Shown: piece after piece, positions 21,819-33,853 of the stretch | How the letters are laid out: every line of letters begins with the position of its first letter | How positions within the stretch are numbered: position 1 is the stretch's first letter | NCBI RefSeq assembly: GCF_019320115.1 | Contig: NC_089587.1 | Location: 87,252,939-87,316,938 of the forward strand | Source of the DNA: Miscanthus floridulus | Taxonomy: Eukaryota; Streptophyta; Magnoliopsida; Poales; Poaceae | Reading direction: 5' to 3' | Length of the DNA: 64,000 bases | The notes under the pieces: generated by a model | Database searches by the model: none | What the model was told of the DNA's origin: nothing | The model's input: only the letters and a program-made list of their open reading frames with translations | Position numbers and translations under genes: made by a program

Positions 21819-23582
21819 TCATGCACGCCTAAGCTTGTCGATGTTCCATGAATTGGGTACATCCGTACCATCCAGGTGAGCTAACCTGTAAGACGTTGGT
21901 CGTGTGACCTCCTTGATCATGAAGGGCCCTTCCCATGGAGTTGCGAGTTTATGGACCCCAGCCTGATTCGTCTTCCACTTCAGGACCAGGTCCCCGACCA
22001 TGAAGAACCGCTCTTTAACATTCTTATTGTAGTACCTGCGTAAAACAGCAAGGTATTTGGCTGTACGTACATAAGAATCGAGCCGCTTCTCTTCTGCACT
22101 ATTCACTTCTAGCTCCCGTACTTTGTTGACCCTGCCTTCATCAAAGTTCTCGACCCGTGCTGATCTGAAAGCTATATCTACGGGGAGGACTGCCTCAGCG
22201 CTGTAAACCATAAAGTATGGTGAGACGCCGGTGTTACGACTGGGCTGAGTTCTGAGGCCCCAGACCACGGCTGGTAACTCTTTGAGCCATCTTTCAGGAG
22301 CTTTGTCATTTTCTCTGTACATCCTCTTCTTCAATGCGTCCAAAATCATGCCGTTTGCCCGCTCGACCTGTCCATTAGCTCTAGGGTGCACCACCGAGAC
22401 GTATTTTACTACTATGCTCCTTTCATCGCAGAAGTCCCAAAAAGTGTTCTCGGTGAACTGAGTACCCAGATCAGTAATGATACTATTGGGTATGCCGAAA
22501 CGGTGGATGACCTGGTCGAGGAACATAACAGCCTTTTCTGAGGATGCCTGTACCAGAGGCATGTATTCTATCCACTTAGAAAATTTGTCGATCAACACAA
22601 AGACACATGTAAATTTCCCAGGAGCCGGTTTGAAGGGCCCGATCATATCCAGTCCCCAGCATGCGAAGGGCCAAGAGGCTGGTATTGTCTGGATCTCATG
22701 TGCTGGTACGTGGATTCGCTTGGCGAAGAACTAACAACCCTCACAGTGGCGGACTAGCTTCTCTGCATCGGCTACCGCTGACGGCCAATAGAACCATGCT
22801 CGGAAAGCCTTGCTGACCAGCGTTCTAGAGGCTGCGTGGTTGCCACAAGAGCCAGAGTGGATTTGATCCAGGAGATGCTCGCCATCTTCTTGGGTTATAC
22901 ACTTCATCAAGATTTCCTCCTTTGCGTTCTTGCGCCATAGCTTTCCATCGACGAGCAGATACTGCTTACTGCGACGCATCAGGCGCTTGTTTTCTATTCT
23001 ATCAGTGTAACCGCTGCCATCTGTTAGGTACTTGATGAAAGGTATTCTCCAGTCGGGCTCATGAGTGGTCGGAGGTGGCTCGGTGGTGCTCGACGCCAGA
23101 ACCGTGGCCACCAATTGCTTGTCTGGAGGCTTGTCGACCGTGGAATCTTCCTCTTCGATCGAAGGCATGAGCAGGTCTTGGACGAATACGCCATGTGGGA
23201 CTTTGGCTTGGGATGATCCTAACTTTGACAGTGCATCCGCTGCTTGATTTTTGTCCCGGACCACGTGTGTGTACTCAATGCCATAGAACCTGCCTTCCAG
23301 CTTTCTGATCGATTTGCAGTATGCATCCATCCTTTCACTGGTCGTGTCCCAGTCCTTGTTAAGTTGGTTGATGACCAGAGTCGAGTCTCCGTAGACATAG
23401 AGACGTTTAACACCGAGCTCGACCGCAATGCGCAAACCATGTAGGCATGCTTCGTATTCGGCGGCATTATTAGATGCCGGGAAATAAATCCTAAGGACGT
23501 ATCGGAGCTGCTCCTTGGATGGTGACATGAAAAGGACTCCTGCCCTTGCGCCGTCGATGTTGAGAGAACCGTCAAAGTACAT
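21819..23582 (-). pseudogene. Tat element: archaeal-type RNase H and integrase
   Basis: From 23582 the frame begins with YFDGSLNIDGARAGVLF and contains NNAAEYEACLHGL and VYGDSTLVINQL, an RNase H fold with D, E and D residues in place; this second RNase H is characteristic of the Tat lineage. The integrase follows with the HSGSCGNH..C..C zinc finger (near 22870-22735), core residues in DMIGPF, TDLGTQF and HPRANGQVERANG, and a C-terminal part ending at 21819. A TAG at 22728-22730, where Gln is expected, separates the zinc finger from the catalytic core; the DDE residues themselves look intact. Confidence 0.8.
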
Positions 23583-23639
23583 CTTCCAATACTCGTCGGG
23601 CCCCTGAGAAGTAGGCGTGCTTAAGTCTGTCCACTCGAC

Positions 23640-25030
23640 GATGAAGTCGACGAGCGCCTAAGACTTGATTGTAGTACGGCTTGCGAATTCCAAGGAAAAA
23701 GGACATAGCTCCATTGCCCATTTGACGATGCACCCGTTCGCATCATTGTTGCTAATGATGTCTCGCAGAGGGTACTCAGTCATGACCACCACACGATATC
23801 CGTCGAAGTAATGTTTCAACTTTTGGGATGTTATCAGTATGGCGTAGATCAATTTCTAGATTTGTGGATACCTGGTCTTGGATTCATTGAGCACCTCGCT
23901 GATGAAATAGATTGGCTGCTGTACCTTGTAGACGTGGCCGGGCTCATCGTGCTCGACCACCATGGAGTGGAGACCACTCGATTAGTAGCCGCAATGTAAA
24001 GCAGGAGTGTTTCGTTTTCTCTGGGAGCAGTAAGGACCGGAGGTGACGTAAGGTATTGTTTCAGCTGTGTGAAGGCAACGTCTGCTTCCTCCGACCACTC
24101 AAACTTTTTGGATGCTTTGAGCAGTTTAAAGAATGGTAATCCTTTTTCGCCTAATCTTGATATGAAACGGCTGAGGGCGGCCATGCATCCGGTAAGCTTC
24201 TGAACATCCTTCACCTTTTTGGGCGGCTTCATGTCCAAGACAGCTTTGACTTTCTTTGGGTTAGGGCGTATGCCATTGTGACTGATGACGTTGCCAAGTA
24301 GTATGCCAGAAGGAACACCAAAGATGCACTTCTTTGGGTTTAATTTCCACTGGAATGTGTTAAGTGCTGCAAAGGTGCATTCTAGGTTGTCAACAAGGGT
24401 ATGTGCTTCCTTGGTTTTGACAACTATATCATAACATAAGCCTCGACAAGGTCGTCTTTTATCTCTTCTTTGAGGCAGGCCTGTATAGCGCGTTGGTAGG
24501 TAGCCCCGGCGTTCTTGAGCCCGAACGACATGGTGGTGTAGCAGTAGGCGCCGAAAGGCGTAATAAAAGATGTCTTGATCTAGTCGTCCTTTTTGAGAGC
24601 GATCTGGTGATAACTAGAGTAGCAATCGAGAAAGGAAAGCAGCTCGCAACCGGTGGTTGAATCTACGACCTCGTCTATGCGAGGTAAGCCGAAGGGGTCC
24701 TTAGGGCAGTGTTTGTTGAGATCAGTGTAATCAACGCACATTCTCCATTCATTATTCTTTTTGTGTACAAGAACCGGGTTGGCTAACCACTCTGGATGAT
24801 ACACTTCTTTGATAAATCCAGCTGCCAAAAGCCATGTAACTTCTACCCTAATCGCCTCCTTTTTGTCACGAGCGAACCGTCTTAGCTTCTACTTGATAGG
24901 TTTGGCCTTGCCGTTGACATTCAAGGAGTGCTCGATCAAGTTTCGAGGTACACCGGGCATGTCAGCAGGTTTCCATGTGAACACATCCACGTTGCTCCTC
25001 AAGAACCTGACAAGCGCATCTTCCTATTTG
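23640..25030 (-). pseudogene. Tat element: reverse transcriptase and first RNase H
   Basis: The reverse transcriptase shows FIKEVYHPEWLANPVLVHKK, CVDYTDLNKHCPKDPFGLPR, FLDCYSSYHQI and TTMSFGLKNAGATYQRA. The catalytic YVDD box should lie near 24420-24435, but there the frame changes (VEAYV then a stop), so the enzyme is inactive. The first RNase H follows with KASKKFEWSEEADVAFTQLK and PPVLTAPRENETLLLYIA, then a frameshift near 23960. Several stops fall at expected Gln codons. Confidence 0.75.
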
Positions 25031-28000
25031 GGATCCAGGTTGGCCCCGATAAGGGCCGTTTTGCTAGGATCGCCGTTGACCAGCTGGATCACCTTGTGCT
25101 CCTTGGACTTGATGTTCTTGTGTGGAGCCTCGAGCTCTGGGATCTCTAGGTGGTCGGCCGAGGTCTTCTTGGCGTCGAGCATGGTCTTGGCCATGCGAAT
25201 AGAGAGGTCGTGAGCCTCTACTATTTTGAAGCTATCGTCCTCACAAGTATAAGCTGCGTATACGTTGCCCCTGAGGGCTAGAACTCCTTTCTCGGTAGGC
25301 ATCTTGAGCACCAGATACCTATAATGAGGTATGGCCATAAACTTGGTGAGCGACGGTCGACCAAGAATAGCATGGTAGGTGCCATCGAAGTCAGCGACCA
25401 CGAAGTTGACGTAGTCGGTGCGGAAGTGGTCCGGGATCCCAAATTGCATAGGTAGCATGATCTGCCCGAGAGGTGTAGAGCTCTATCCGGGGAGAACACC
25501 CCAGAACTATGCCTCGTATGGCTTGAGATCCGCCTGGGTTATCTTCAGGGCGGGCAGACTATTCTTGAACAGTATATCGATGGAGCTGCCGCCGTCGATC
25601 AGCACTCTGTCGAACTGAACCTTGTTGATACAAGGATTGAGGACTAGGGGAAAACGTCCTGGCTCAGGTATTGCGGCCCATTGGTCCTTTCTGCTGAAGG
25701 AGATCTCGTGGTGAGACCACGGAGGGAGCCACGGATCGGTGAGGAGGTTATCGGTGTTGGCCACATTCAAGCAAGCGCGAGCGAGCAGCTTGCGTTCTTG
25801 TTTGGTCTCGATGGACACTTTGCCTCCGATGATGGTGTGCATGTGATTGGTTGGCTTGACGTACTTGTGACGGGGATCTGCGTCTTCATCGTCGTTGTCC
25901 TCGTTGCGCTGTTCCCCTGCGTCATTAGGCTTGTCGGATGTATCCGGAGCCTGTTGACGCGTGTAGATAGACTTGAGAATGCGGCAATTCTCCATGGTAT
26001 GGTTTGACTTGGGATGGAGCTGGCAGGGCCCTTTCAATGCTTTGGCGTAGTCGTCTTCATAGTTACGACGTCCGCCACCTTTTTTAACGGTGTTGACCTC
26101 GCCGTCGTCTTCCTGAGCACGCTTGCCCCTATAATCGTCACGGCGGTTACGCCGCTGATTACGTTGGTCGCGGTGGTCACGGGAGTCGTTGCGCTGGTTG
26201 CGGTGGTCAAAATTGTCGTTCCGACCATGGTTGCTGCGGTAGTCGTCGTGGTGTGGGGGGTGGTCGGAGCGTGGAACCCTTGCTGCTTCTTCGATAATTA
26301 TCTTTTTAGCGTCGTCGGCGTCCGCATATTTCTTAGCGGTGGCCAGGAGCGCTGTGACCGATTCAGGCCTCTTGCGTAGGAGCTTGTCCCTTAGGGCGTC
26401 GTGGAAGTGGAGGCCAGTGATGAAAGCCTCGATCGCCTCGTTGTCGGAGATTGATGGGACCTTGATGCGCATCTCCGAGAAACGCCGGACGTACTCACGC
26501 AGTGGCTCATCTTTTCGATCTCGAATTCGTTGCAGATCATATTTGTTGCCGGGTTGCTCGCAAGTAGCAATGAAGTTGTCGATGAAGGCTTGCTTGAGCT
26601 CTTGCCAAGAATCAAAGTAGTTCGCTGGCAAGCTGACCAGCCATTGGTGACCTGCATGGCCAACAGCGACTAGGAAGTAGTTAGACATGACGTGCTCGTC
26701 AGCCATGGCTGATCTACACGTAGTTTCATAGAGCATGACCCATAATTCGGGGTTCTCCTTGCTGTCGTACTTCTAAAGTTTCTCAAGCTTGAAGTTCTTG
26801 GGCCATATGACTTGGCGAAGGTGTGGAGTAAACTGCTTCAAACCCGGCGGGCCATGGGCAGTGTCATATTCCATACGGTGATAGCTTTCGTGGGATGCAC
26901 GATCGTTGGCTCTCTGGTTGATGCGAGCGCGCAGATCACGTCCTCCGAGGTAATGGCAGAGATCATTATTGCCATCGCGGCGATCTCGGTTGCCATCTAG
27001 ATTAGCCCTGCGACCGTGGTTATCGCGGTGATTGTCACGGTTGTCTCGGCGGTTATCGCGGTTGTCCTCCCGACGGCGGTTGTCATCCCGACCACCATCA
27101 TGGCCACCGTTTCTGCCTTGACGGTTGTCTAATGGGTCATTGTTGCGTGAGCCACGTTGATTGGGTGGCTATGAGCGACTTGAGTACTGGCGGCTGTGGC
27201 TTGACTCGACTGAGACGGATGGAGCCTGAGCTTGATTTACAATCTCTGCGGTCTGGGCCATAGCAGCCGTCAGATAGGCTTGTATTTCATCGTGAACTGC
27301 TTGGGTTTCTGGGGTATTGGGTAGCCATTGCATTGTCGCCATAGCAACGGCTACATTGGCGCTTGGAGTCCTGAAGACCTATTTGTCCCCCACCCTGTCA
27401 AAAGCATTGTTGAGGTCGCGTGGCTGGACCCTTATGCATCGTGCCTCCTCTTCTGCTTTGGCTTTGATTTGTCGGTGATTAAACCGGTCAATATTGCGTG
27501 CTTCGTGTGCAATCCTTTCTTGTTTTGTTTCGCCAACTGCTGGTGGTTCGTCGTTGCTGACAACATTGATCAAATCCCCTCGCCTTGGTGGGAAAGACAG
27601 GAATTGTGGGAACCCCAGGGCATGGTCTGGTATATCCAGATCATATTCGACGCCTTCATCGTCGTGATGCTGGAGCTCAGTGTGGGCGAAGGCATTAGAT
27701 GCGATGCCAGACGAGGAGCTGGAGTCACCCTCTTGGACCGTGTGGATGGATCCTTCTTGATAATCCTCAATCCGGTTCATGTTGACGAAGTTGCGTGGCC
27801 TCGGCCGAGGTCGATGTACAAAACACAGATCCGAGCAGCGTTGTATATTATATGCGTAGTTGGAGGCAGTGTTTTGCAGGCCGTAGGGCTGGGCCTGGTA
27901 GTTCTCTGTCGAGGCTTCATACTCGGAGAGCCGAAGGCCCGTCGTGGAGGTCGGCCAGCGACGAGCAGAGCGCCCTTTAGGAGTAGATATGACCACAAGA

Positions 28001-28494
28001 TCTGTACCAAGTCGTGCAAGATGACTGGCCCGAGCTGGTCGGGTAGATCTATTGTGGGGAGTGGTTACCTGCTCATTAGGTTGACTTTGAATTGCACTTA
28101 CCAGAGCTAGGGTTTCAGCGAGTTTGGTGCCGACCCGATTGATGGAGTCGAGCGGGTCGGTGTTGTCGATCTGCTTCCCTTTATAGCGGGGAAGCAGACG
28201 ACGGGTTGTCGGCGTGGCTGCAGACGATGCAGGTATGGTCGGAGCCAGATGTACCATGGTCGGAGCCAGATCCATTGTGGTCAGAGCTGTATCCACCATG
28301 GTTGGAGCCGTAGCCGATGCAGGTGAAGTAGTGGTCGACGCAGATTGAATCCGCGCCTCCTCCATAGTCATGGCGATGAAGTCGTCGGAGCCGGTGGTCC
28401 AGGTGATCTGGCCGACGGTGAACGTGATGCCGTTCGGCGTAGCCACGGAGCCGGAGATGATGACCATCTTGTTTGCTTGGAGAGCAGTACGCAT
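25030..28494 (-). pseudogene. Tat element: gag and protease
   Basis: The frame opens at an ATG at 28494, 22 bp past the LTR end, with a low-complexity N-terminal region, a 371-codon stretch to 27379 and an R/N/D-rich linker. The gag core follows (SWQELKQAFIDNFIATCEQP, REYVRRFSEMRIKVPS; ORF 26736-25507). A C-x2-H-x4-H-x4-C box (CQLHPKSNHTMENC, about 26029-25986) replaces the usual CCHC knuckle. The protease site region reads LIDGGSSIDILF near 25590, followed by HAILGRPSLTKFMA. TAG codons interrupt at about 27376, 27170 and 26775, each where Gln is plausible. Confidence 0.75.
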
Positions 28495-28495
28495 A

Positions 28496-28515
28496 CCCCC
28501 TACCTAGCACACCAC
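28496..28515 (-). promoter_or_regulatory. Primer-binding region of Tat element
   Basis: Directly after the LTR end (minus strand) the sequence is GTGGTGTGCTAGGTAGGGGG, a decayed form of the TGGCGCGCCAGGTAGGGG primer-binding type usual in this group. Two C-to-T changes explain the difference. Confidence 0.6.
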
Positions 28516-28985
28516 TGTCGACGAAATATGGTCGGCAGTCTACCTAGGGGTATGCCCAAGGTAGTAGATTGTCGGCAGACAGATACGCAAGCTACAAACA
28601 AGACAGTGACGCAAGACAGACATGAGGTTTTATCCAGGTTCGGTCGCCAAGAAGGCGTAATACCTATGTCCTGCGTCTGATTGTATTGCTGTATGTCAAT
28701 GAGAGATGTTTTTTAGAGAGGTCCCCTGCCCGCCTTATATAGTCTGGGGGCAGGGTTACAGATCTGGAAACTAATCCTAGCCAGTTACAATTGCCATAGG
28801 TGGCCGGATAAGGATTCCTATTCTAACCGACCAGGATCTCGCTTGATCACCAAATTTGTCTTGACTCCTTGCGCGAGACTCCAAATAGGTTAGCCGGGCC
28901 GCGCGTCATCTTTTGGTGGACCGGACCCTCTGAGCTGGGCCAGCCCAAGCCTAGCCATAAGGGTATAGGGGTTAATACCCCCACA
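28516..28985 (-). mobile_element. Single LTR of the Tat element (470 bp)
   Basis: Minus strand: starts TGTGGGGGTATTAACCCC at 28985 and ends ATTTCGTCGACA at 28516. It contains a TATA-like GACTATATAAGGCGGGC near 28735 and a leader with CTCTCATTGACATACAGC, consistent with promoter and transcript start. It is followed by the primer-binding region and preceded by a polypurine-tract copy, so it has the marks of a 5' and a 3' LTR at once. Confidence 0.8.
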
Positions 28986-29010
28986 TAGATCTACCCCCTG
29001 AGTATCATTA
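28986..29010 (-). repeat. Second copy of the Tat polypurine-tract region, upstream of the LTR
   Basis: This 25-bp stretch is identical to 16974-16998 and contains ACTCAGGGGGTAGATC on the minus strand, then TA and the LTR start TGTGGGGG. A normal insertion would have host DNA here, preceded by a 5-bp duplication. Confidence 0.65.
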
Positions 29011-29220
29011 TCCTTAATTCCTATCATTACCTTCACCCCTGCTCTAGACATGCTGGTATGTTGACTGATAGATACTCCTTTGATATCCAATAAGTCTTTA
29101 CTCCATTGATTCCCTTTGGTAAAATATAAATAACGATACCTGGAATACTCTCGGTAAAATGCTATAATGGTATTCTGTGTAGAATCCTTCACATTCTATT
29201 TGCACTTATAAAAACCAACA
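29011..29220 (+). mobile_element. Solo LTR, right part
   Basis: Continues the solo LTR after the Tat insert with CTTAATTCCTATCATTACC and ends TTATAAAAACCAACA at 29220, followed by the CTACC duplication (29221-29225) and the rest of the outer element's 5' LTR. Confidence 0.65.
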
Positions 29221-29225
29221 CTACC

Positions 29226-29836
29226 TACTTTGGGTATGACACCCTTGGAAACCAGGAGATGATGACGAAGGCCATGACTGACACCACGTTGCACAGGATG
29301 GCTGACGAACCACCATCGAGGCTACAGTGCCATCACGGCTAGCACAGTAGCACCATGTCACACCTTGCCGCAACGTGGCCAAAAGACCATGACGATCGCC
29401 ATGACCGGACATGCGCCAGAAGATGGCATAATGTGCAAGCCAAGTTAGCAAGGTCCTCCCTCAGGCTCTCGACCCTTCAGTTGGGAGAATCACCTCTTTG
29501 TACAAGCCCTGGCCCCAAACTCTATACAAGGGCAGCTAGGGCATCCATCTTGCTATGGTTCACATCCTCTACCAATCCATTCATCCACCATTGTAGTAGG
29601 GCTCCCAGAGCTTCTCTTCGGGTAGCCCTTCGACTAGCATAGGTCCTTTCATCTCTTTCACCATTCTTGCACCCCCATTGTAAGAACTTCAGAGCATTCA
29701 AGTGAGGGACACGCACTCGATCATCTCTGAGACTAGATGTAGGGATCTGGCCTAAACTAGTATAAATCCTCATGTCTATTAGATGCTACTAGCGTCTTCC
29801 TAGAGCAGCGCAACAATCGTATAAGTTTACTAGTCC
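29226..29836 (+). mobile_element. Outer element 5' LTR, right part
   Basis: Matches the second half of the 3' LTR (48332-about 48902), from TACTTTGGGTA to CGTATAAGTTTACTAGTCC. It has an extra stretch near 29590-29635 that the 3' LTR lacks, and it lacks the final 19 or so bases (...AAACACCAACA) present at 48921. A primer-binding-like TTGGAACTACCC follows at 29837. Confidence 0.8.
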
Positions 29837-31337
29837 TTGGAACTACCCTTAGGGGTTGTATCTCGGAGTGCACCCACATGAGGGGCCCAGTGCCCTCTCT
29901 CATTATCAGCCATAGTTGAGACTTCCACCCAGGAAGCCAGACGGCCATGGCTCACGGTGATCTCACCCAAGGAATGGCCTGCGATGGCCACACCCTTTTA
30001 GGGAACCATGAGATCGCTCGAACCAATGAGGCAATGCTTGTCGTCAGCGTATACCTAGTCTAGACTCACCCCATGACAAAACCGGACCCTACGGTAGAGT
30101 CGCACCCCGGACAGTGACTTCGCCACAAGCGAAACACACTGAGCTAGGGCATGCATGAGCAACGAAGCCACCCACCACCACGAGGCGAGCTAGCGCACAT
30201 GGCCAAGCCTAAAACCAGGGTTCCATCCTACAAGGTAGATACACCGCTCATCATGCCTTAGCAAGCAGTCAGCTATCGCCTAGAGGCACGTGCATCCAAG
30301 GAGGAGGGCCCCCTGAGCATGTTACACACTATGTCGAGCGAATCAAACTGCGTCGTGCTCGGGATCTACTTCCACAGTGACATGTCACGTCAGCCCTTCA
30401 TTGAGGGCACACACCGCACTCAGAGGTGAGGAGACGACGATCATGACATCGTCATGCCATGAGGGCTTAGGCATCAGCACATATGAGCCCTCCTGGCCAG
30501 AAGCCACAGTGGACTAGACACGAATAAGACGTACTCGAGGGCTCACAGGCCCATCGATAATGTCAAACTAGCAGAGGATGGCCCAAAGCCAGCCGAGATT
30601 CCGATCCACGCTGGCTACGACCGTTCCAAGCATTGAAGAAATGCCCACATCAGCTTGCGGCCTAGAGATCACTGTGACTCCATCATGAGCAAGCACTCGG
30701 GCATTCGACGCATCCCGAGCTACGACAACCGGTTCATCAGCAGCTTTCGGTACACCGATCAATAACGTTATCTCTGGCTCTAGCCGCTCTACCCAAACAC
30801 GTCTGCTTACATGTATGGGCGCACCCTTAGCTCCAAAACACCATGACCAACCCAAGGATCAAGCTATGGAATGGTGCACCCACATACCTCGCCTTGAAGC
30901 CGCTTAGACTCCCAAAAGACCCGATCTGATTCACTCTAGCAACTAGACATGACCCGCTCGTGGAGGCCGCGTGCGAGAGCACATATATGTACTCCACGAC
31001 ATAGCACTGCTTATCACCATCCCGACGACCCCCTTCTCGAACACCATGGCAAGCCGGTGACCTGCGTCCAGATCTCTCGCTCAGGCTGCCCCGGCCGACC
31101 CGTCGGACTAGCTTCTAGGCGAGCATGAGAGGAAATAGGAAACATGTTCGTTCATGGCCAAGAGAGCGAAGGGAAAGGGAACTTGCACCATTGCCCCGCT
31201 TTCTCGTCGCATCGCGCCGCATCTATGATCATCCCTCACCGTTCATCCGCTCCAATGGACTGTGCACATTTTTAGCCCTGTGGGCTAGCCCCCAGGTTAA
31301 AAAATGCATCCGCAAGCACAAGACTGCAGGGGTGGAG
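29837..31337 (+). mobile_element. Outer element internal region, left part (non-coding)
   Basis: Starts with TTGGAACTACCCTTAGGGG, a possible decayed primer-binding site. No gag or protease similarity was seen; the longest frame (30568-30855, minus, 95 aa) has no domain I recognise. It ends at the TGGAG duplication of the chromovirus insert. Confidence 0.6.
31333..31337. repeat. Target-site duplication TGGAG (left) of Tekay-like element
   Basis: TGGAG immediately precedes TGTAACACCC at 31338 and recurs immediately after the 3' LTR at 44033-44037. Confidence 0.9.
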
Positions 31338-33853
31338 TGTAACACCCTCGGTGTTACACTATAAATCATTTACTAAAACATGCCATGAGCATCATATTTG
31401 TGTGTTAATGCATGTGGTGAAATGAGTAGATGCAATGTCATAACGTAGAAGGATCATTAGAATGTTAATCGGAAAGTTATTACATGATTCGCGTAATTAT
31501 CAAGTAGGGTTGCAAACCAATTTTTATCAAACAAAAACAATATAGAACTTATATGCAACACTTAAATAAAGTTGAAAGTACAAACTTTGTAGATGACAAT
31601 GAAATACTTTGTGTTGATAAATAATGTTGCTAGCTTATATTTCTAAGGGTTTGGAAATGCAACTAGAAATAGAAAGTCATTCAACACTAGAAGATTTCAT
31701 GAACTTTTGGTGAGCTAGACACTGCGATGTTTGGTAATTTTTGTATGACAATCTGGTTAATAAGTAGGGTCGTGTTATAGGTTGTTTTGGTGGCCTGATG
31801 TACCCTCTAAAGTATGGTGAAGATGGTTTGGGTGTTTGGCCAACCAATTAGTTGATTTGGACGCTTTAAAAAGCGTGCATGGCACGTCCTCGGTTGGTTT
31901 CCTCGCGTTGGCACGGTCACCATGCCCTTGAGCCAACGTCGGCGCGCTGGCCGCGCTTGGCTGGCCATTATGGCCGATAGCCCTGGCGCGTAGTTGCCCC
32001 ACCTCACTGCTGCGCTACTGCCATCGTAGTCCCATCACGTGCTGCGCGCTGCCGCTGGTGCCGCTGCCAGTGCCACTACGGCCGCACGCGTTCGCTCTGC
32101 TGTGCTACCCTACCCCCAGCTCACTGCACCACGTTGTTGCCTATCGCACCATAGCATGTTGCCGTTGCATCGGCTTGTGCCTCTGTGCCACTGCCTACCC
32201 CCATCTTCGTGCATGTGGGCTTGCCATGGCTACCGTGTGTCATTTCACCATTAACGGGGCTACGGCCGCCCCACCGCGCTACCATCGCCTATGCGCGTTC
32301 ACATTCTCTCCTAGATGCGTTGGCTCACAGTGCCTGCACATGTGCACCCAGACGCATCCTACCAAAGCTCTGGTAAGCCAGCCGGACCCATTCCCTTTTT
32401 TCCCCTCCCTCCTCTGCCACCCAGGCTAGCCGAGCCGTGCCATCAATCTATCATGGAAGGGTCACGTCCATTCAATTCGCTATGCTCCCGACTCTGCCTT
32501 TGAGCCTGCTAGCTGACCTACCCCGCACTGCATCCAACCACGTCATGACAAGCTCCAATTTGGAGCCTTGCTTCTGCCACCACGCCATTATAGGCTAAGA
32601 CCGCCATTACCGTGGGCAAGACCCCACCTTGCCATCCTAAGCCGAATTGGCTACACCCCCAGCCCCACCTCGAAATCCTTCTGGACGTGCGCACCTAAGC
32701 CATGTCCTCACTGCTTCCCTCACAGCGCTAACATAGTCGTGCCACCATGGCCCACCATCGCCCTTGCCGCGTGCATGTGGTCGGCTTGATAGGGTAGTCT
32801 CTAGCTGCACCACCACTTCGGTTAGGATCATGGTGAGACCCTAACGCTCATCCGCTGTCCATATTTCCTCTCCGATGGCGGAGCTCACCTAAATAGGGTT
32901 GACGCCATCACAGGTTGGTCGTAACCATAGAGGGAGCTCTTGGACGCGCCCTCGCTCATCTCTTCACCGCCCATCTATTCGTGTCTGCACCTATGTGAGC
33001 ATCGGTCCTTTAGATAGGGTGGGCAAGGTCCCGGTTGGTCGGCAGGGGTCGCCAGTGTCATCAGCCACTGCGCTGCGCCTATGCGGCTAGGGCATGGAGC
33101 TCTCCATTATGAAGTAGAGAAGGGGCGAGGGGTTTGTTGCAAAGTTGTAGTCTGTTGAAATACTGCACATAGTGTTAGTAGTATTATTGGAGAACGCGAG
33201 GGCGTTTTCAAGTTAGTCGGCACGCATGCGGGCTCCCCCGCTGTGGGCCGCCTTTGCACGTGTGTGGGCCGCACCGTTCGTTGGTGGGCCACATGGGTTG
33301 AATTCATTTTTCCTTTTTCTAGAAAATAGCATTAGGTTTTATTTTTAGATTCTGAGCTAGACTTTGAAAAATCATATCAATTCACATAGACATCCTAAAA
33401 TGATGAAATAAATTCTGTTTAGTTCCTAAAAATATTGTCTATCTAATGGTACGATTAGTGGATACATGTCTGACTTGATGCTTAGGTATATTAATTCATT
33501 TGAAAGAGCTTAGTATTATTAGGTTAATATTTGTAGGAATTTTTGGAGCAAATGGGTAATAGTTTTTTCCATGAAATTTTTATAGTAGGTTCATTGTAAT
33601 TTTTGTAGCCTTAGAATATGTTGAGAGATATGGTAGCTAAGTACTCCTTGTTGTAGTATATAGGAAATCGTTAATAAGAGTAAGAGTATATTTTAGTTGC
33701 TAAGTAGCACTTGTAGGCAAAACCCTATTGGTTTGATGGGAATGATGATTAGCTTGGTATCTTAGTCATTAGAGCTAGCTTAGTGGCTTAGTAGATGTAT
33801 TCTTATTTTAAGAACTGTTGTTGTCTTAATATTGAGCGTTGCATCGTCATTAC

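Larger units (their letters stand above)
16974..29010 (-). mobile_element. Tat-lineage Gypsy retrotransposon with a single LTR (12.0 kb)
   Basis: Read on the minus strand: a 25-bp polypurine-tract copy (29010-28986), LTR (28985-28516), primer-binding region, gag, protease, reverse transcriptase, RNase H, second archaeal-type RNase H and integrase (to 21819), then a six-exon gene in the opposite direction (18016-21343), a 28-bp tandem array and the polypurine tract again (16998-16974). The dual RNase H and downstream antisense ORF are established marks of the Tat lineage (RIRE2/Grande/Retand kind). The 3' LTR is absent. It lies inside the solo LTR. Many stops and a broken reverse transcriptase motif show it is dead. 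Confidence 0.8.

Noticed and set aside
27328..28110. 260-aa plus-strand ORF
   Set aside because: It is the antisense shadow of the gag frame of Tat element 1, which has family-like composition.
31775..33307. ORFs of up to 123 aa in the GC-rich core of the chromovirus 5' LTR
   Set aside because: They are not preserved in frame in the 3' LTR and have Pro/His/Cys-rich composition typical of random GC-rich DNA.
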